From: Erysipelothrix rhusiopathiae
GTDB lineage: Bacteria > Bacillota_I > Bacilli_A > Erysipelotrichales > Erysipelotrichaceae
Direction: 5' to 3'
Assembly (NCBI RefSeq): GCF_900637845.1
Contig: NZ_LR134439.1
Location: 1,364,001-1,428,000, forward strand
Length of the DNA stretch: 64,000 bases
How positions within the stretch are numbered: position 1 is the stretch's first letter; each line of letters starts with the position of its first letter. The position numbers were made by a program, and so were the translations under genes. Shown one piece after another: positions 8,407 through 15,886 of the stretch. The notes beneath the pieces were generated by a model. The model had not been told where the DNA came from. It was given only the letters and a program-made list of their open reading frames with translations, and ran no database searches.

Positions 8407-9253
8407 TTTTATTACCTATAATATTTAGATATATGGATTCTAAATCAATCATTTTTTTATCAATATCTATGATAGTATTTTGTTCTTTAATTATTTTATT
8501 TATTGCACAGTCTAAATTTTCATTATCTGCTAAGGTCATTCTATAGGAATCGTGGTTAATTTTAGTTACATTGTATTCATTAAAAAAATCACTAGATTTA
8601 TTTTGTTTGCTTTTAAAATCAATGATCTTCTCGTATTGTGGGATGTTTTCCACTTCACCAAGAATTTTTCCATTATCAATAAAGACAAAACGATCAGAGA
8701 TTTTTGCGACTTCATCAAGTTTATGGGACGACAATAATATACTTGTGTTAAAGTTACTACGAATTAATTCCAAAACCTCTAAAAAATCTGTAATACCTTC
8801 GACATCTAATCCATTTGTTGGTTCATCTAGAATCAACAAATCAGGTTCGCTGAGTAAAGCAACAGCAAGACCAATTCGCTGTTTCATACCCATCGAATAT
8901 GTTGACACCCTTCGATCTAGATTACTTCCCAATTTAATTAAATCACTACAAAAGTCAATTCTTTCTTGTGTAACCTTCTTAAGAGATCCGAAAAAATTTA
9001 AATTTTGTCGTCCTGTTAGATCTAAATATACTCCGGGGCCTTCTATGACTGAAGATATACTGCAGTTGTAAGTGCAAACTGTGCCAGAAGAGGGATTCAT
9101 TAAGCTACACAAACATTTCATAAGTGTAGACTTTCCAGCACCGTTCGGTCCTAAAAGACCGACTATTTCTTTTTCTTTTATTGATAAATTAACATTATCC
9201 AATGCGATGTTATCACCGAAAATCTTGGACAAATTACTTATTTGTATGAGCAT
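8399..9253 (-). CDS. ABC transporter ATP-binding protein of the ABC-2 system
   Basis: A 284-residue ATPase energising the two downstream permeases. Walker A is GLLGPNGAGKSTLMKC (about 33-48), the signature is STYSMGMKQRIGLA (about 135), Walker B is LLILDEPTNGLD and an H-loop is in LLSSHKLDEVAKIS. The 80 residues after the nucleotide-binding fold form a C-terminal extension usual for CcmA or BcrA-type subunits. The ribosome site GAGAGGTGA supports the start. It begins one base after the ABC exporter gene ends, so it belongs to the same operon. Confidence 0.92.
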   Translation of the reverse strand: MLIQISNLSKIFGDNIALDNVNLSIKEKEIVGLLGPNGAGKSTLMKCLCSLMNPSSGTVCTYNCSISSVIEGPGVYLDLTGRQNLNFFGSLKKVTQERIDFCSDLIKLGSNLDRRVSTYSMGMKQRIGLAVALLSEPDLLILDEPTNGLDVEGITDFLEVLELIRSNFNTSILLSSHKLDEVAKISDRFVFIDNGKILGEVENIPQYEKIIDFKSKQNKSSDFFNEYNVTKINHDSYRMTLADNENLDCAINKIIKEQNTIIDIDKKMIDLESIYLNIIGNKND

Positions 9254-9254
9254 A

Positions 9255-10832
9255 TTAAATCACCTCTCTAAAAGTAGCCGAATCAATTATTTTATCAGCC
9301 ATATCTACAATTTCAGGATCGTGTGATACGATAATCAAGATTGAGACTTGAGAAATTCTTTTTAAAAAATTTCTTAACAAAGTTATAGAATTATTATCTA
9401 AACCTATTGTCGGTTCATCTAAAAGATATACTTTGCATTTTTCAGAGAAAACTATGAGAATTTCTACTTTCATTTGTTCACCAGTTGACATGCGAGAGTA
9501 CTGTTTACCGTTAATATCTTTATAAAATTTAAATAAAGTAGTGTCAGCAAAACAATCAGAGTCATTATATACTTTATCTAATATAGGGATAATTATTTGA
9601 TCATAATAGATGTCATCTATTCCTTCATTCTTAAGTAATATTCTTTTTTTTAACAACCAACTGTGACTTATAATTACTCCCTTATTTGGTGTAATATTAC
9701 CGTATATTAAATTTAAAAGAGTCGTCTTACCACTACCATTTTTTCCGTTAATCACGTAGATTTCACCGATTTTAAATGAATAAGAAAAGTCTTCAATCAG
9801 GTTATAATCACTTATATCGTATGAGCAGTCAACCAAACGAAGTTCAACTTTTTGATTGTTACATGAATGATTAATATTTTTTCTTTTGTGAACCACTGAC
9901 TTCATTATACAATTATTCTTAATTCTTTCCATTGAAATTATAACTTTTTTTCTTACTATCAAATAATTTAATATTGAAATCATAGATGAATTTATATATC
10001 CATAGTAACTCCCGTATTTATAAAAATCGCCAACCGTAAAAATAGAACTGTTTAAATTTTTTGCTAGTAGAAAATAGAATGAACAAGTCAAAATAACAGA
10101 TAGTAGAGTAAACACACGATCAGATAGTTGTGTTTTTAACTCTATTTCTTGTTCAGTTTTATAATATTTCTTTCTTTGTAATAAATAATACGAATTAAAA
10201 AATGCTGTGAGATCGTTTAATGTTGAGTGCCAGAGAGATTTAATTTTTGAAAATGCCACATCATTAATTGATTTTTGATTCCGTAGTGAATCTTTGTACC
10301 ATTTTTCTTCTTTTTTCATAATATATAATAAATATAATGAGTGAACAAGAACAGAAATTAAAATAAATATTAATAATTTAGAGCTAACAGATAAATAGTA
10401 TAGTAAACCAAAAAGCATAAGTGGCAAGTGTATCAAGATAACATCCATAAATTCTAAAAATGAATTGGCTAATATATGACTGTCTTCACTTATAAGTTGT
10501 AAGTATAGCATTTCGTCTGCATTTTTTTGACTTTCGTAAGATAACATATCATAGTTCTCGACTAGTGATTTATTAATGCATTCTATTATTTTAAAATATA
10601 AATTTTTTTGAAGCCAAAAAATTAATAAACCGATGAGAAGTGAAAGGATAGTTAGTAAAAGATACGCGATAATTTGTTTGCTAGAACCATGGTATAGCAA
10701 CTCATTAATAAACTCACCATATATTTTAGGACAGATTAGCAGTAAAAAGTAGTTACATATTTTTAGTAAAGAGATACCTGTAAAAAGAGATTTATTATTT
10801 TTGTAAATTTCCAAATAGAATTTATTAACCAT
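9255..10832 (-). CDS. ABC exporter with fused membrane and ATPase domains, probable peptide exporter
   Basis: A 525-residue half-transporter. About six membrane segments lie in residues 1-300 and a nucleotide-binding domain in 320-525, with Walker A VINGKNGSGKTTLLN, signature SRMSTGEQMKVEIL and Walker B VYLLDEPTIGLD. There is no N-terminal C39 peptidase domain, so leader removal, if any, must use another protease. It is the first gene after the precursor peptide and is separated from it by a perfect 18-bp hairpin. Its ribosome site is weak, consistent with lower expression than the peptide. Most likely it exports the modified peptide. Confidence 0.85.
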   Translation of the reverse strand: MVNKFYLEIYKNNKSLFTGISLLKICNYFLLLICPKIYGEFINELLYHGSSKQIIAYLLLTILSLLIGLLIFWLQKNLYFKIIECINKSLVENYDMLSYESQKNADEMLYLQLISEDSHILANSFLEFMDVILIHLPLMLFGLLYYLSVSSKLLIFILISVLVHSLYLLYIMKKEEKWYKDSLRNQKSINDVAFSKIKSLWHSTLNDLTAFFNSYYLLQRKKYYKTEQEIELKTQLSDRVFTLLSVILTCSFYFLLAKNLNSSIFTVGDFYKYGSYYGYINSSMISILNYLIVRKKVIISMERIKNNCIMKSVVHKRKNINHSCNNQKVELRLVDCSYDISDYNLIEDFSYSFKIGEIYVINGKNGSGKTTLLNLIYGNITPNKGVIISHSWLLKKRILLKNEGIDDIYYDQIIIPILDKVYNDSDCFADTTLFKFYKDINGKQYSRMSTGEQMKVEILIVFSEKCKVYLLDEPTIGLDNNSITLLRNFLKRISQVSILIIVSHDPEIVDMADKIIDSATFREVI

Positions 10833-10844
10833 AAGTAATTGCCC

Positions 10845-10887
10845 TAATTAATAGAACGCACTCGATTAAAGTGCGTTCTATTAATTA
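10845..10887 (-). promoter_or_regulatory. Perfect 18-bp hairpin between precursor peptide and exporter genes
   Basis: Bases 10845-10862 and 10870-10887 are exact reverse complements around a seven-base loop, and the stem includes the stop codon of the precursor gene. There is no T-tract, so it is more likely a partial terminator or an mRNA 3' stabiliser than a full stop. Such a structure would raise precursor mRNA relative to transporter mRNA, a common need in RiPP operons. Confidence 0.75.
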
Positions 10888-11073
10888 CCATGGGTCTCCT
10901 GTAACATATTGATTAGAAATATTTTTTGAACCAATATATTTATCCTGATTTAAGCGTGCCAAATTATCGCCCCACGTACTACAATTTGTACAACCTCTAC
11001 TTATACAAGAACAATTTGAAAGTAATGAGTTAATAGAAGAAGTACTTTGATTCGTTTTCTGTAGTTTATTCAT
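10885..11073 (-). CDS. RiPP precursor peptide with four cysteines (CXC-X4-CXXC)
   Basis: A 62-residue Ser/Asn/Thr-rich peptide with Cys at 21, 23, 28 and 31 (NCSCISRGCTNCSTWG) and a C-terminus ending in VTGDPW. It has no signal peptide and no double-glycine site. Its position between an acyl-carrier-related protein and an exporter, in an operon with a radical SAM/SPASM maturase, identifies it as the likely substrate of thioether or similar crosslinking. It resembles the Cys-rich precursors associated with the clostridial CcpM maturases. The start overlaps the upstream gene by eight bases and has an excellent GAGGAGGTGA ribosome site, which suggests strong translation. The modified residues are not known. 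Confidence 0.85.
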   Translation of the reverse strand: MNKLQKTNQSTSSINSLLSNCSCISRGCTNCSTWGDNLARLNQDKYIGSKNISNQYVTGDPW

Positions 11074-11335
11074 AATTCACCTCCTCTCCATTTAAATTGT
11101 AAACTCTATTTACAATTTTTTCTAAAGTTGATAATCCATAATTCCGATAATCCTCTAATGAAAAATTAATATTAAAATGGTTTTCAATTATTTTGATTAG
11201 GTAAAATAATTCTGATGGTGATAAATCATTATTTTTGCCTAACAGAGAAGATTTATAATCTATGTTTCGATCTTTAATGATATGATTTTGTAACATTAGC
11301 CCTAAAATTATATCGTAAATGCTTCTATGTTCCAT
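11066..11335 (-). CDS. Acyl-carrier-related peptide maturation protein (TIGR04069-like)
   Basis: An 89-residue protein with the helical layout of acyl-carrier proteins (SPSELFYLIKIIENHFNINFSLEDYRNYGLSTLEKIVNRVY). The usual D-S-L phosphopantetheine site is not evident; the closest position reads YGLSTLEKI. It therefore probably acts as a structural or leader-binding partner rather than a carrier of thioesters. Proteins of this kind (ocin_ACP_rel) accompany CcpM-type radical SAM maturases in clostridial Cys-rich peptide loci. It has an AAGGAGGAAC ribosome site and is coupled to the precursor gene by overlap. Confidence 0.75.
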   Translation of the reverse strand: MEHRSIYDIILGLMLQNHIIKDRNIDYKSSLLGKNNDLSPSELFYLIKIIENHFNINFSLEDYRNYGLSTLEKIVNRVYNLNGEEVNYE

Positions 11336-11349
11336 ATGTTCCTCCTTGG

Positions 11350-12345
11350 TTAATCAACTTTCAATTTATTAACAACACTTTTAGCTAGTTTTTCATAAGT
11401 TTTATTCACGTAAACAAAATTTTTATTGCAATCGGATTCCTTCTCGAATTCTATAATATAGTCATGGCTTACTCTAAAACAATCTCGATTGGAAGAATCA
11501 AAAACTGGTTCATCATTTAGTAAAGAAACATTATTTTTTATATGGAAATCAATAGCGTAACCAAATCTTGATCTGTTAAATTTTTCAAAATTATCATTTT
11601 CAACCTCTAATATATAAGAGGAGCAAAGAACTGAGAAATCACAAGATAACGAGTATGATAAAAGATAATTATATACACCCAGATCACCAATAAGTTCATC
11701 ACTTACTTCGCTGTAATTTCCAGGTATAGTCAAGATAATTAAGTCAGGGTTTTCTTTATTTTCTATCCAATTAATCCAGGATGTTAGATAACTTAACCGA
11801 AAGTCAACTGGACTTCTCCAATCAAAGAAAATATCAGGATAAATATAAGATTTTAGAATAGCTGATTCTCTCAAATCTGTAATAATTATTGGATTTACAT
11901 CCAATCGTTCAAGTTGAATTTTAAGTTTGTTAGCTATGTAATATTTATCGAAAGAATCACCTAAATCAGATATAAATAGTATAGGAGTTTTAATTGGCGT
12001 TAATTTAATATAATCTTGAAAACTAAATTTTTCAGTAGATTTATTAATGATATTCATAATATAACTTTCATCAATATATTGAGAAGTTGGCAAAGTCATG
12101 TAATTAATTTCTGAAGAGCGTAAGATGTTGTTCTTATCAATTATACAGTCGAATTTTTCAAATTTAATATCATCAAAATTACAATTGGTAATCCCAATAG
12201 GTGGGAAATTAAGAAGAATCGAAATATCGTCTTCTCCTAAACCATATTTCAAATCACATACAACAAATAATTCATTACCTTGATCATGTAAATTTACTAT
12301 GACAGAGTAATCTTTTTTTGTTGCAGAAAGATATAAAATTTTCAT
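11350..12345 (-). CDS. Peptide maturation system protein, TIGR04066-like
   Basis: A 331-residue cytosolic protein. The N-terminal 110 residues look like a substrate- or nucleotide-binding half (MKILYLSATKKDYSVIVNLHDQGNEL). A second domain starts at about 130 with TPILFISDLGDSFDKYYIANKL, which resembles a P-loop-less nucleotide or cobalamin-type fold. It matches my memory of the TIGR04066 partner found only with clostridial Cys-rich peptide maturases; its reaction is unknown. It overlaps the maturase gene by four bases (ATGA). A fragment of a second copy lies on the other strand at 13935-14108. Confidence 0.75.
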   Translation of the reverse strand: MKILYLSATKKDYSVIVNLHDQGNELFVVCDLKYGLGEDDISILLNFPPIGITNCNFDDIKFEKFDCIIDKNNILRSSEINYMTLPTSQYIDESYIMNIINKSTEKFSFQDYIKLTPIKTPILFISDLGDSFDKYYIANKLKIQLERLDVNPIIITDLRESAILKSYIYPDIFFDWRSPVDFRLSYLTSWINWIENKENPDLIILTIPGNYSEVSDELIGDLGVYNYLLSYSLSCDFSVLCSSYILEVENDNFEKFNRSRFGYAIDFHIKNNVSLLNDEPVFDSSNRDCFRVSHDYIIEFEKESDCNKNFVYVNKTYEKLAKSVVNKLKVD

Positions 12346-13730
12346 AGTAAACCTCTCGTTGAAAGTTCTCTAATAATGCAAACAGTAGCTAAATTATTAA
12401 CAAGATTATTTTTTATATATCCACAAGACTCGCCATATCCGTCATAATTACATAAATCTTTATCAGAACAAAGCGCAATACAATTGGAACAATAATTTAA
12501 AGCGAAACAATTTTCGCATTTTTCATAAAAACTGCTATTAAATCTATATAGTTGATTCACCTTATTATGGTCAATATCTGTATAAACACTTCCTAGTTCA
12601 GTTGAATGATTTTCCATTACCTTTTCACACGGATGTAAATCCCCGTCAACAGAAACAAACATTCTAGTTTTTAGAGGGATGCATTGGCCCGTAGTGTTGA
12701 TTTTTCCTTTATGAGGTATACCAGAATAAAGTTGGAATTTTCTTAAAAATGTTAATAAATCATTTTTATAATTTTTCATTAATACTAGGTATTGGTGAGG
12801 GAATTCTATTTCTGTAAATATATCGATAAGAACTAAAAATTGGAAATATTTGTACTCTTCAATAAAAATTTCACTCTGGGAATAGCTGATATCCAGGCCT
12901 ATTTCAGAAACTATCGAAGCATTTACACCAATATCTTTAAATATGTACATATTGGATTGAATAAAATCTTGGTATTCTGTAAATGTATTATCGGGAGTTA
13001 ATACCATATTGATACTTAAATAACGATATAAACAGGGATAATCTTTTTTTATTAACTCTATTTTATCAATAACCCTTTTGAATACTCCGAGATGTCCATT
13101 AGAAAATTTTCTATTGCGATCATTTATATTTTCTGGCCCATCAATACTAATCATGAGCCTAAAATCATTAGTATCTAGGAATTCTAAGATGTTCCGAGTT
13201 AATAGCGTTGCATTTGTAGTCATATGATATGAAACATTTTCACCAAACATTTTGTTCCCAAATTCAACTGCTTCTTTAATTAGCTTAAAATTAAAAATGG
13301 GCTCTCCACCATAAAATGCTATATTTTTATTATTACAATCTCTAGAGTGTTGAGCATAGAATAGTATGCTTTCTCTTGCAGTTTCAACTGTCATATTTAA
13401 ACTGTTATTATGGCTTCTTGTGAAAGTATTCTCTTGACTATAGGGACAATAAGAACATCTTAAATTACAACCTTGAGTGACTTGTAAAGTTAGCTGAGAA
13501 ATTTGTCTGTTTAGAATTTCTTTGACTAACATCTCATCAGTAGAAGGAGCACATTTTCTTTGAAGAACCGACATATTCTGGAAACTGTTGATAGATTCAT
13601 TAATTTGAGAAGTTGTAATATTTAATGAACCTATTTTAGTTATTTCATCAAAGTCAGAGTTATAGATATACGTGCTACCAATGGTCTTCAAAACAATTTT
13701 TCTAAGCATAACATTACTTGGAATTTTCAT
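12342..13730 (-). CDS. Radical SAM/SPASM peptide maturase (CcpM-like)
   Basis: A 462-residue enzyme that uses S-adenosylmethionine and iron-sulphur clusters to modify the precursor peptide. The cluster motif CNLRCSYC gives Cys 88, 92 and 95, and GGEP follows in FYGGEPIFNF. The C-terminal SPASM region has many cysteines (GQCIPLKTRMFVSVDGDLHPCE, then KCENCFALNYCSNCIALC and a final GESCGYI) for two auxiliary clusters. The first 80 residues probably form the peptide-recognition domain. This is the promoter-proximal gene of the operon, with GAGAGGAAC as ribosome site. Related enzymes make thioether bonds from cysteine to other residues; the exact bond type here is unknown. Confidence 0.9.
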   Translation of the reverse strand: MKIPSNVMLRKIVLKTIGSTYIYNSDFDEITKIGSLNITTSQINESINSFQNMSVLQRKCAPSTDEMLVKEILNRQISQLTLQVTQGCNLRCSYCPYSQENTFTRSHNNSLNMTVETARESILFYAQHSRDCNNKNIAFYGGEPIFNFKLIKEAVEFGNKMFGENVSYHMTTNATLLTRNILEFLDTNDFRLMISIDGPENINDRNRKFSNGHLGVFKRVIDKIELIKKDYPCLYRYLSINMVLTPDNTFTEYQDFIQSNMYIFKDIGVNASIVSEIGLDISYSQSEIFIEEYKYFQFLVLIDIFTEIEFPHQYLVLMKNYKNDLLTFLRKFQLYSGIPHKGKINTTGQCIPLKTRMFVSVDGDLHPCEKVMENHSTELGSVYTDIDHNKVNQLYRFNSSFYEKCENCFALNYCSNCIALCSDKDLCNYDGYGESCGYIKNNLVNNLATVCIIRELSTRGLL

Positions 13731-13752
13731 CGTGATCGCGTTCCTCTCTATT

Positions 13753-13766
13753 TGAAAGCGCTTACC
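13753..13766 (-). promoter_or_regulatory. CcpA-binding cre site in the RiPP operon promoter
   Basis: The sequence TGAAAGCGCTTACC (plus strand) matches the cre consensus TGNAARCGNWWWCA at every position except the last. It covers about +6 to +19 relative to the predicted start, a repressing position. Confidence 0.7.
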
Positions 13767-13778
13767 CTTTATATTCTA

Positions 13779-13807
13779 AATATATGCCACCTGATATCAG
13801 TTGTCAA
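13779..13807 (-). promoter_or_regulatory. Promoter of the RiPP operon
   Basis: On the minus strand: TTGACA, 17 bases, TATATT. A perfect -35, ideal spacing and one -10 mismatch make this one of the strongest promoters in the window. It serves the whole block 13730 to 6018. Confidence 0.8.
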
Positions 13808-13934
13808 GAATGTTTTTTTTGCCGTATTTTCACAAGATTATTTTACAATTAAATTAAAGGATTTAGTAAAATAGGGTCAATCAAAGTAAAACACTATAAT
13901 TATGCTTTGGTTATAATGGCCTATTATTAAGCTT

Positions 13935-14108
13935 ATGAAGGAAATTAAGTACATGACTATGCCACCTTCACATTATATTGATGAAAGTTATATTATAAAT
14001 ATCATTAATAAATCTACTGAAAAATTTAGTTTTCAAGATTATATTAAATTAACGTCAATTAAAACTCCTATACTATTTATATCTGATTTAGGTGATTCTT
14101 TCGATAAA
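13935..14108 (+). pseudogene. Truncated second copy of the TIGR04066-like gene
   Basis: 58 codons are nearly identical in DNA and protein to residues 80-136 of the intact gene at 11350-12345 (YIDESYI.NIINKSTEKFSFQDYIKL.. shared), but lie in the opposite orientation. Sequence similarity starts abruptly at 13937 and ends exactly at the IS border (14109). The rest of the gene is not on the other side of the IS. This is a relic of a second, diverged RiPP cluster or of an IS-driven inversion or duplication. Confidence 0.85.
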
Positions 14109-14175
14109 TGGACCGGCTACAATGTTATAGACAAATCTGTTAGTTAGTATAAAATAACAGAAAGAGGATATTATC

Positions 14176-14484
14176 ATGGAAAAAAGAACAAGAAGAAAAT
14201 TTACTGATGAATTTAAAACACAAATTGTGAAATTGTATCAAGGTGGAAGATCTGCAGGTGACCTTGCGCGCGATTACGATTTGAATGAACAGCTGGTGTA
14301 CCGATGGGTAAAACAACAGACTACTTCAGGATATTTCAAAGCTGCTGTTAATAGAACTGACGAAGAAAATGAACTTATAAAGCTTCGAAAAGAAAACCAA
14401 CAGTTAAAAATGGAAAATGATATTTTAAAGCAAGCAGCGCTGCCTCCTGTACTCTTCGAGTTTTGGGGCATAGTAGTACATTGA
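14176..14484 (+). CDS. IS3-family OrfA, copy B
   Basis: 102 residues, differing from copy A in only two positions (SGY for SGS, FWG for FRG). It has the helix-turn-helix at 13-47 and the coiled coil at 64-89. The 41-bp extra segment is at 14443-14483 in this copy. Without it OrfA would end in KQAALIMGRK, matching the KQTALIMPRK end of the related decayed IS further right. An AAAATAG slippery run sits just downstream. Confidence 0.9.
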   Translation: MEKRTRRKFTDEFKTQIVKLYQGGRSAGDLARDYDLNEQLVYRWVKQQTTSGYFKAAVNRTDEENELIKLRKENQQLKMENDILKQAALPPVLFEFWGIVVH

Positions 14485-14542
14485 TTATGGGACGAAAATA
14501 GAGATTATACGTAAGAATTCGGATAAATATTCAATTTCTTCA

Positions 14543-15337
14543 ATGTGTAAATATCTAAATGTAGCAAGAAGCGCGATCTATTCATACAGGCCAAAGACAA
14601 AAGAAATCGATCAATTTGAAGATGAAGTTATTGATGTATTTTATAAGAGTCATTCGATATATGGCAGTCGTAAAATTAGAGCTGACCTTCGAAGAAATGG
14701 AATCAATACATCACGACGCAGGATATCAAGAATTATGAGAAAACATGAACTGGTGTCAGTTTATACTAAAAAGAAGTATAAAAATCATTCATCTGATGTC
14801 ATCGAATCAAAAATTGAAAATTTAGTAAACCGAGATTTCAATGATAGAAGTAAGTTGCAGGTTGTTGTCAGTGATTTGACTTATGTAAGAGTTGGGAATA
14901 ACTGGAATTATATTTGCATACTTTTAGACCTTCATGCGCGAGAAATAATTGGATCAAGTTGTGGTGAAAGGAAAACGCCATCTCTTGTCCTAGATGCCTT
15001 TACGAAAGTAGACGGAAATCTATCTAATATAAAATATTTTCATACCGATAGAGGTTCAGAGTTCAAGAATTACAGCATTGGCGAAATGCTTGGAGCATTT
15101 GGGATTACACGATCACTTAGTGCGAAGGGTACACCTAATGACAATGCAGTAGCGGAAGCCACATTCAAGATTATTAAAACAGAGTTTGTAAGGAGACGAT
15201 CATTTGAGAGTCTCGATGAGTTAAAGGAAGAATTATCGACATACATTTATTGGTTCAATCACAAACGCATTCACTCGACTTTGGGTTATTTGAGCCCAGT
15301 CGAATACCAACAAAGACTAACTAGTGAATTTGTCTAA
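14543..15337 (+). CDS. IS3-family transposase OrfB, copy B
   Basis: 264 residues from the internal ATG, with an intact DDE triad (VVSDLTYVRVG, FHTDRGSEFKN, NAVAEATFKIIKTE). Residues 18-80 carry about ten changes against copy A; the remainder is almost the same. Translation presumably depends on frameshifting or coupling from OrfA, because no ribosome site precedes the ATG. Confidence 0.92.
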   Translation: MCKYLNVARSAIYSYRPKTKEIDQFEDEVIDVFYKSHSIYGSRKIRADLRRNGINTSRRRISRIMRKHELVSVYTKKKYKNHSSDVIESKIENLVNRDFNDRSKLQVVVSDLTYVRVGNNWNYICILLDLHAREIIGSSCGERKTPSLVLDAFTKVDGNLSNIKYFHTDRGSEFKNYSIGEMLGAFGITRSLSAKGTPNDNAVAEATFKIIKTEFVRRRSFESLDELKEELSTYIYWFNHKRIHSTLGYLSPVEYQQRLTSEFV

Positions 15338-15350
15338 AAAAGTGTTGCCA

Positions 15351-15886
15351 TAACAGATACTAATGATTAAGTTATAATTGATATTAATCCATAAAAAATA
15401 CTTGAATGGCAAACATCTGATATAATAAAGAAGGGTTCATAATTCAACAGATAACCTAAGTAGGTGTGGCTATTGTGATAGAACTCGTCACTCTTTTGAA
15501 TAATTAATAAACTTTTAATTTGGTAGAATGATATTAGATATATGTAATTACTTAATGGAGTTCTTCTTAATTAATACAGGAATCAATCCTTAAATTTAGC
15601 AGATAATTTGATTGTCCAAGATTTGGGGTTAGTTCATAATCGTACAGACTTTTTTTTATTAAACAGAAAAAACCGCACCTTCGGTGGTGCGGTTGAGATT
15701 TAAATTTAAGAATTCTACCGATATATAAATGTTATAAGTAGAGTTTGCTACTCCCACTCAACTACATAAAATCTTTCATTAACCACAAATTACCCATTTC
15801 AAAGCCTATTTTAATATCACTTTTCTCTGTATTCTCACGATTATCTTGTTTCTCAAAGTTTTTGACATCATTTTGATATCACTTGT
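15351..15886. other. Gene-free stretch with decayed sequence
   Basis: 536 bp without a supportable gene. On the minus strand, about 15886 to 15764, a 38-codon open stretch ends in GFEMGNLWLMKDFM and stop. It reads like the C-terminal tail of a protein but has no start, so it may be a remnant. A minus-strand terminator lies at 15667-15694. The junction with the IS at 15350 shows no target duplication. Confidence 0.5.
15667..15694 (-). terminator. Intrinsic terminator, minus strand
   Basis: AACCGCACC pairs with GGTGCGGTT around a six-base loop, followed on the minus strand by a T run. It would end transcripts coming from the two minus-strand genes at 15.9-18.7 kb. Confidence 0.8.

Larger units (their letters stand above)
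14109..15350 (+). mobile_element. IS3-family insertion sequence, copy B (1,242 bp)
   Basis: Same length and ends as copy A (TGGACCGG at 14109; complement of TGGCAACAC at 15350), inverted relative to it. No target duplication flanks it: AAA lies on the left and TAA on the right. The left flank is a broken RiPP gene whose continuation is missing on the right. Copy B therefore marks a rearrangement junction rather than a simple insertion. Confidence 0.92.

Noticed and set aside
8571-9071. 166-codon plus-strand ORF
   Set aside because: It is fully antisense to the ABC ATPase with its conserved motifs, and has no ribosome site.
10885-11073. Precursor peptide with a double-glycine leader
   Set aside because: No GG or GA motif before the cysteines, and the exporter has no C39 peptidase domain, so that class was excluded.
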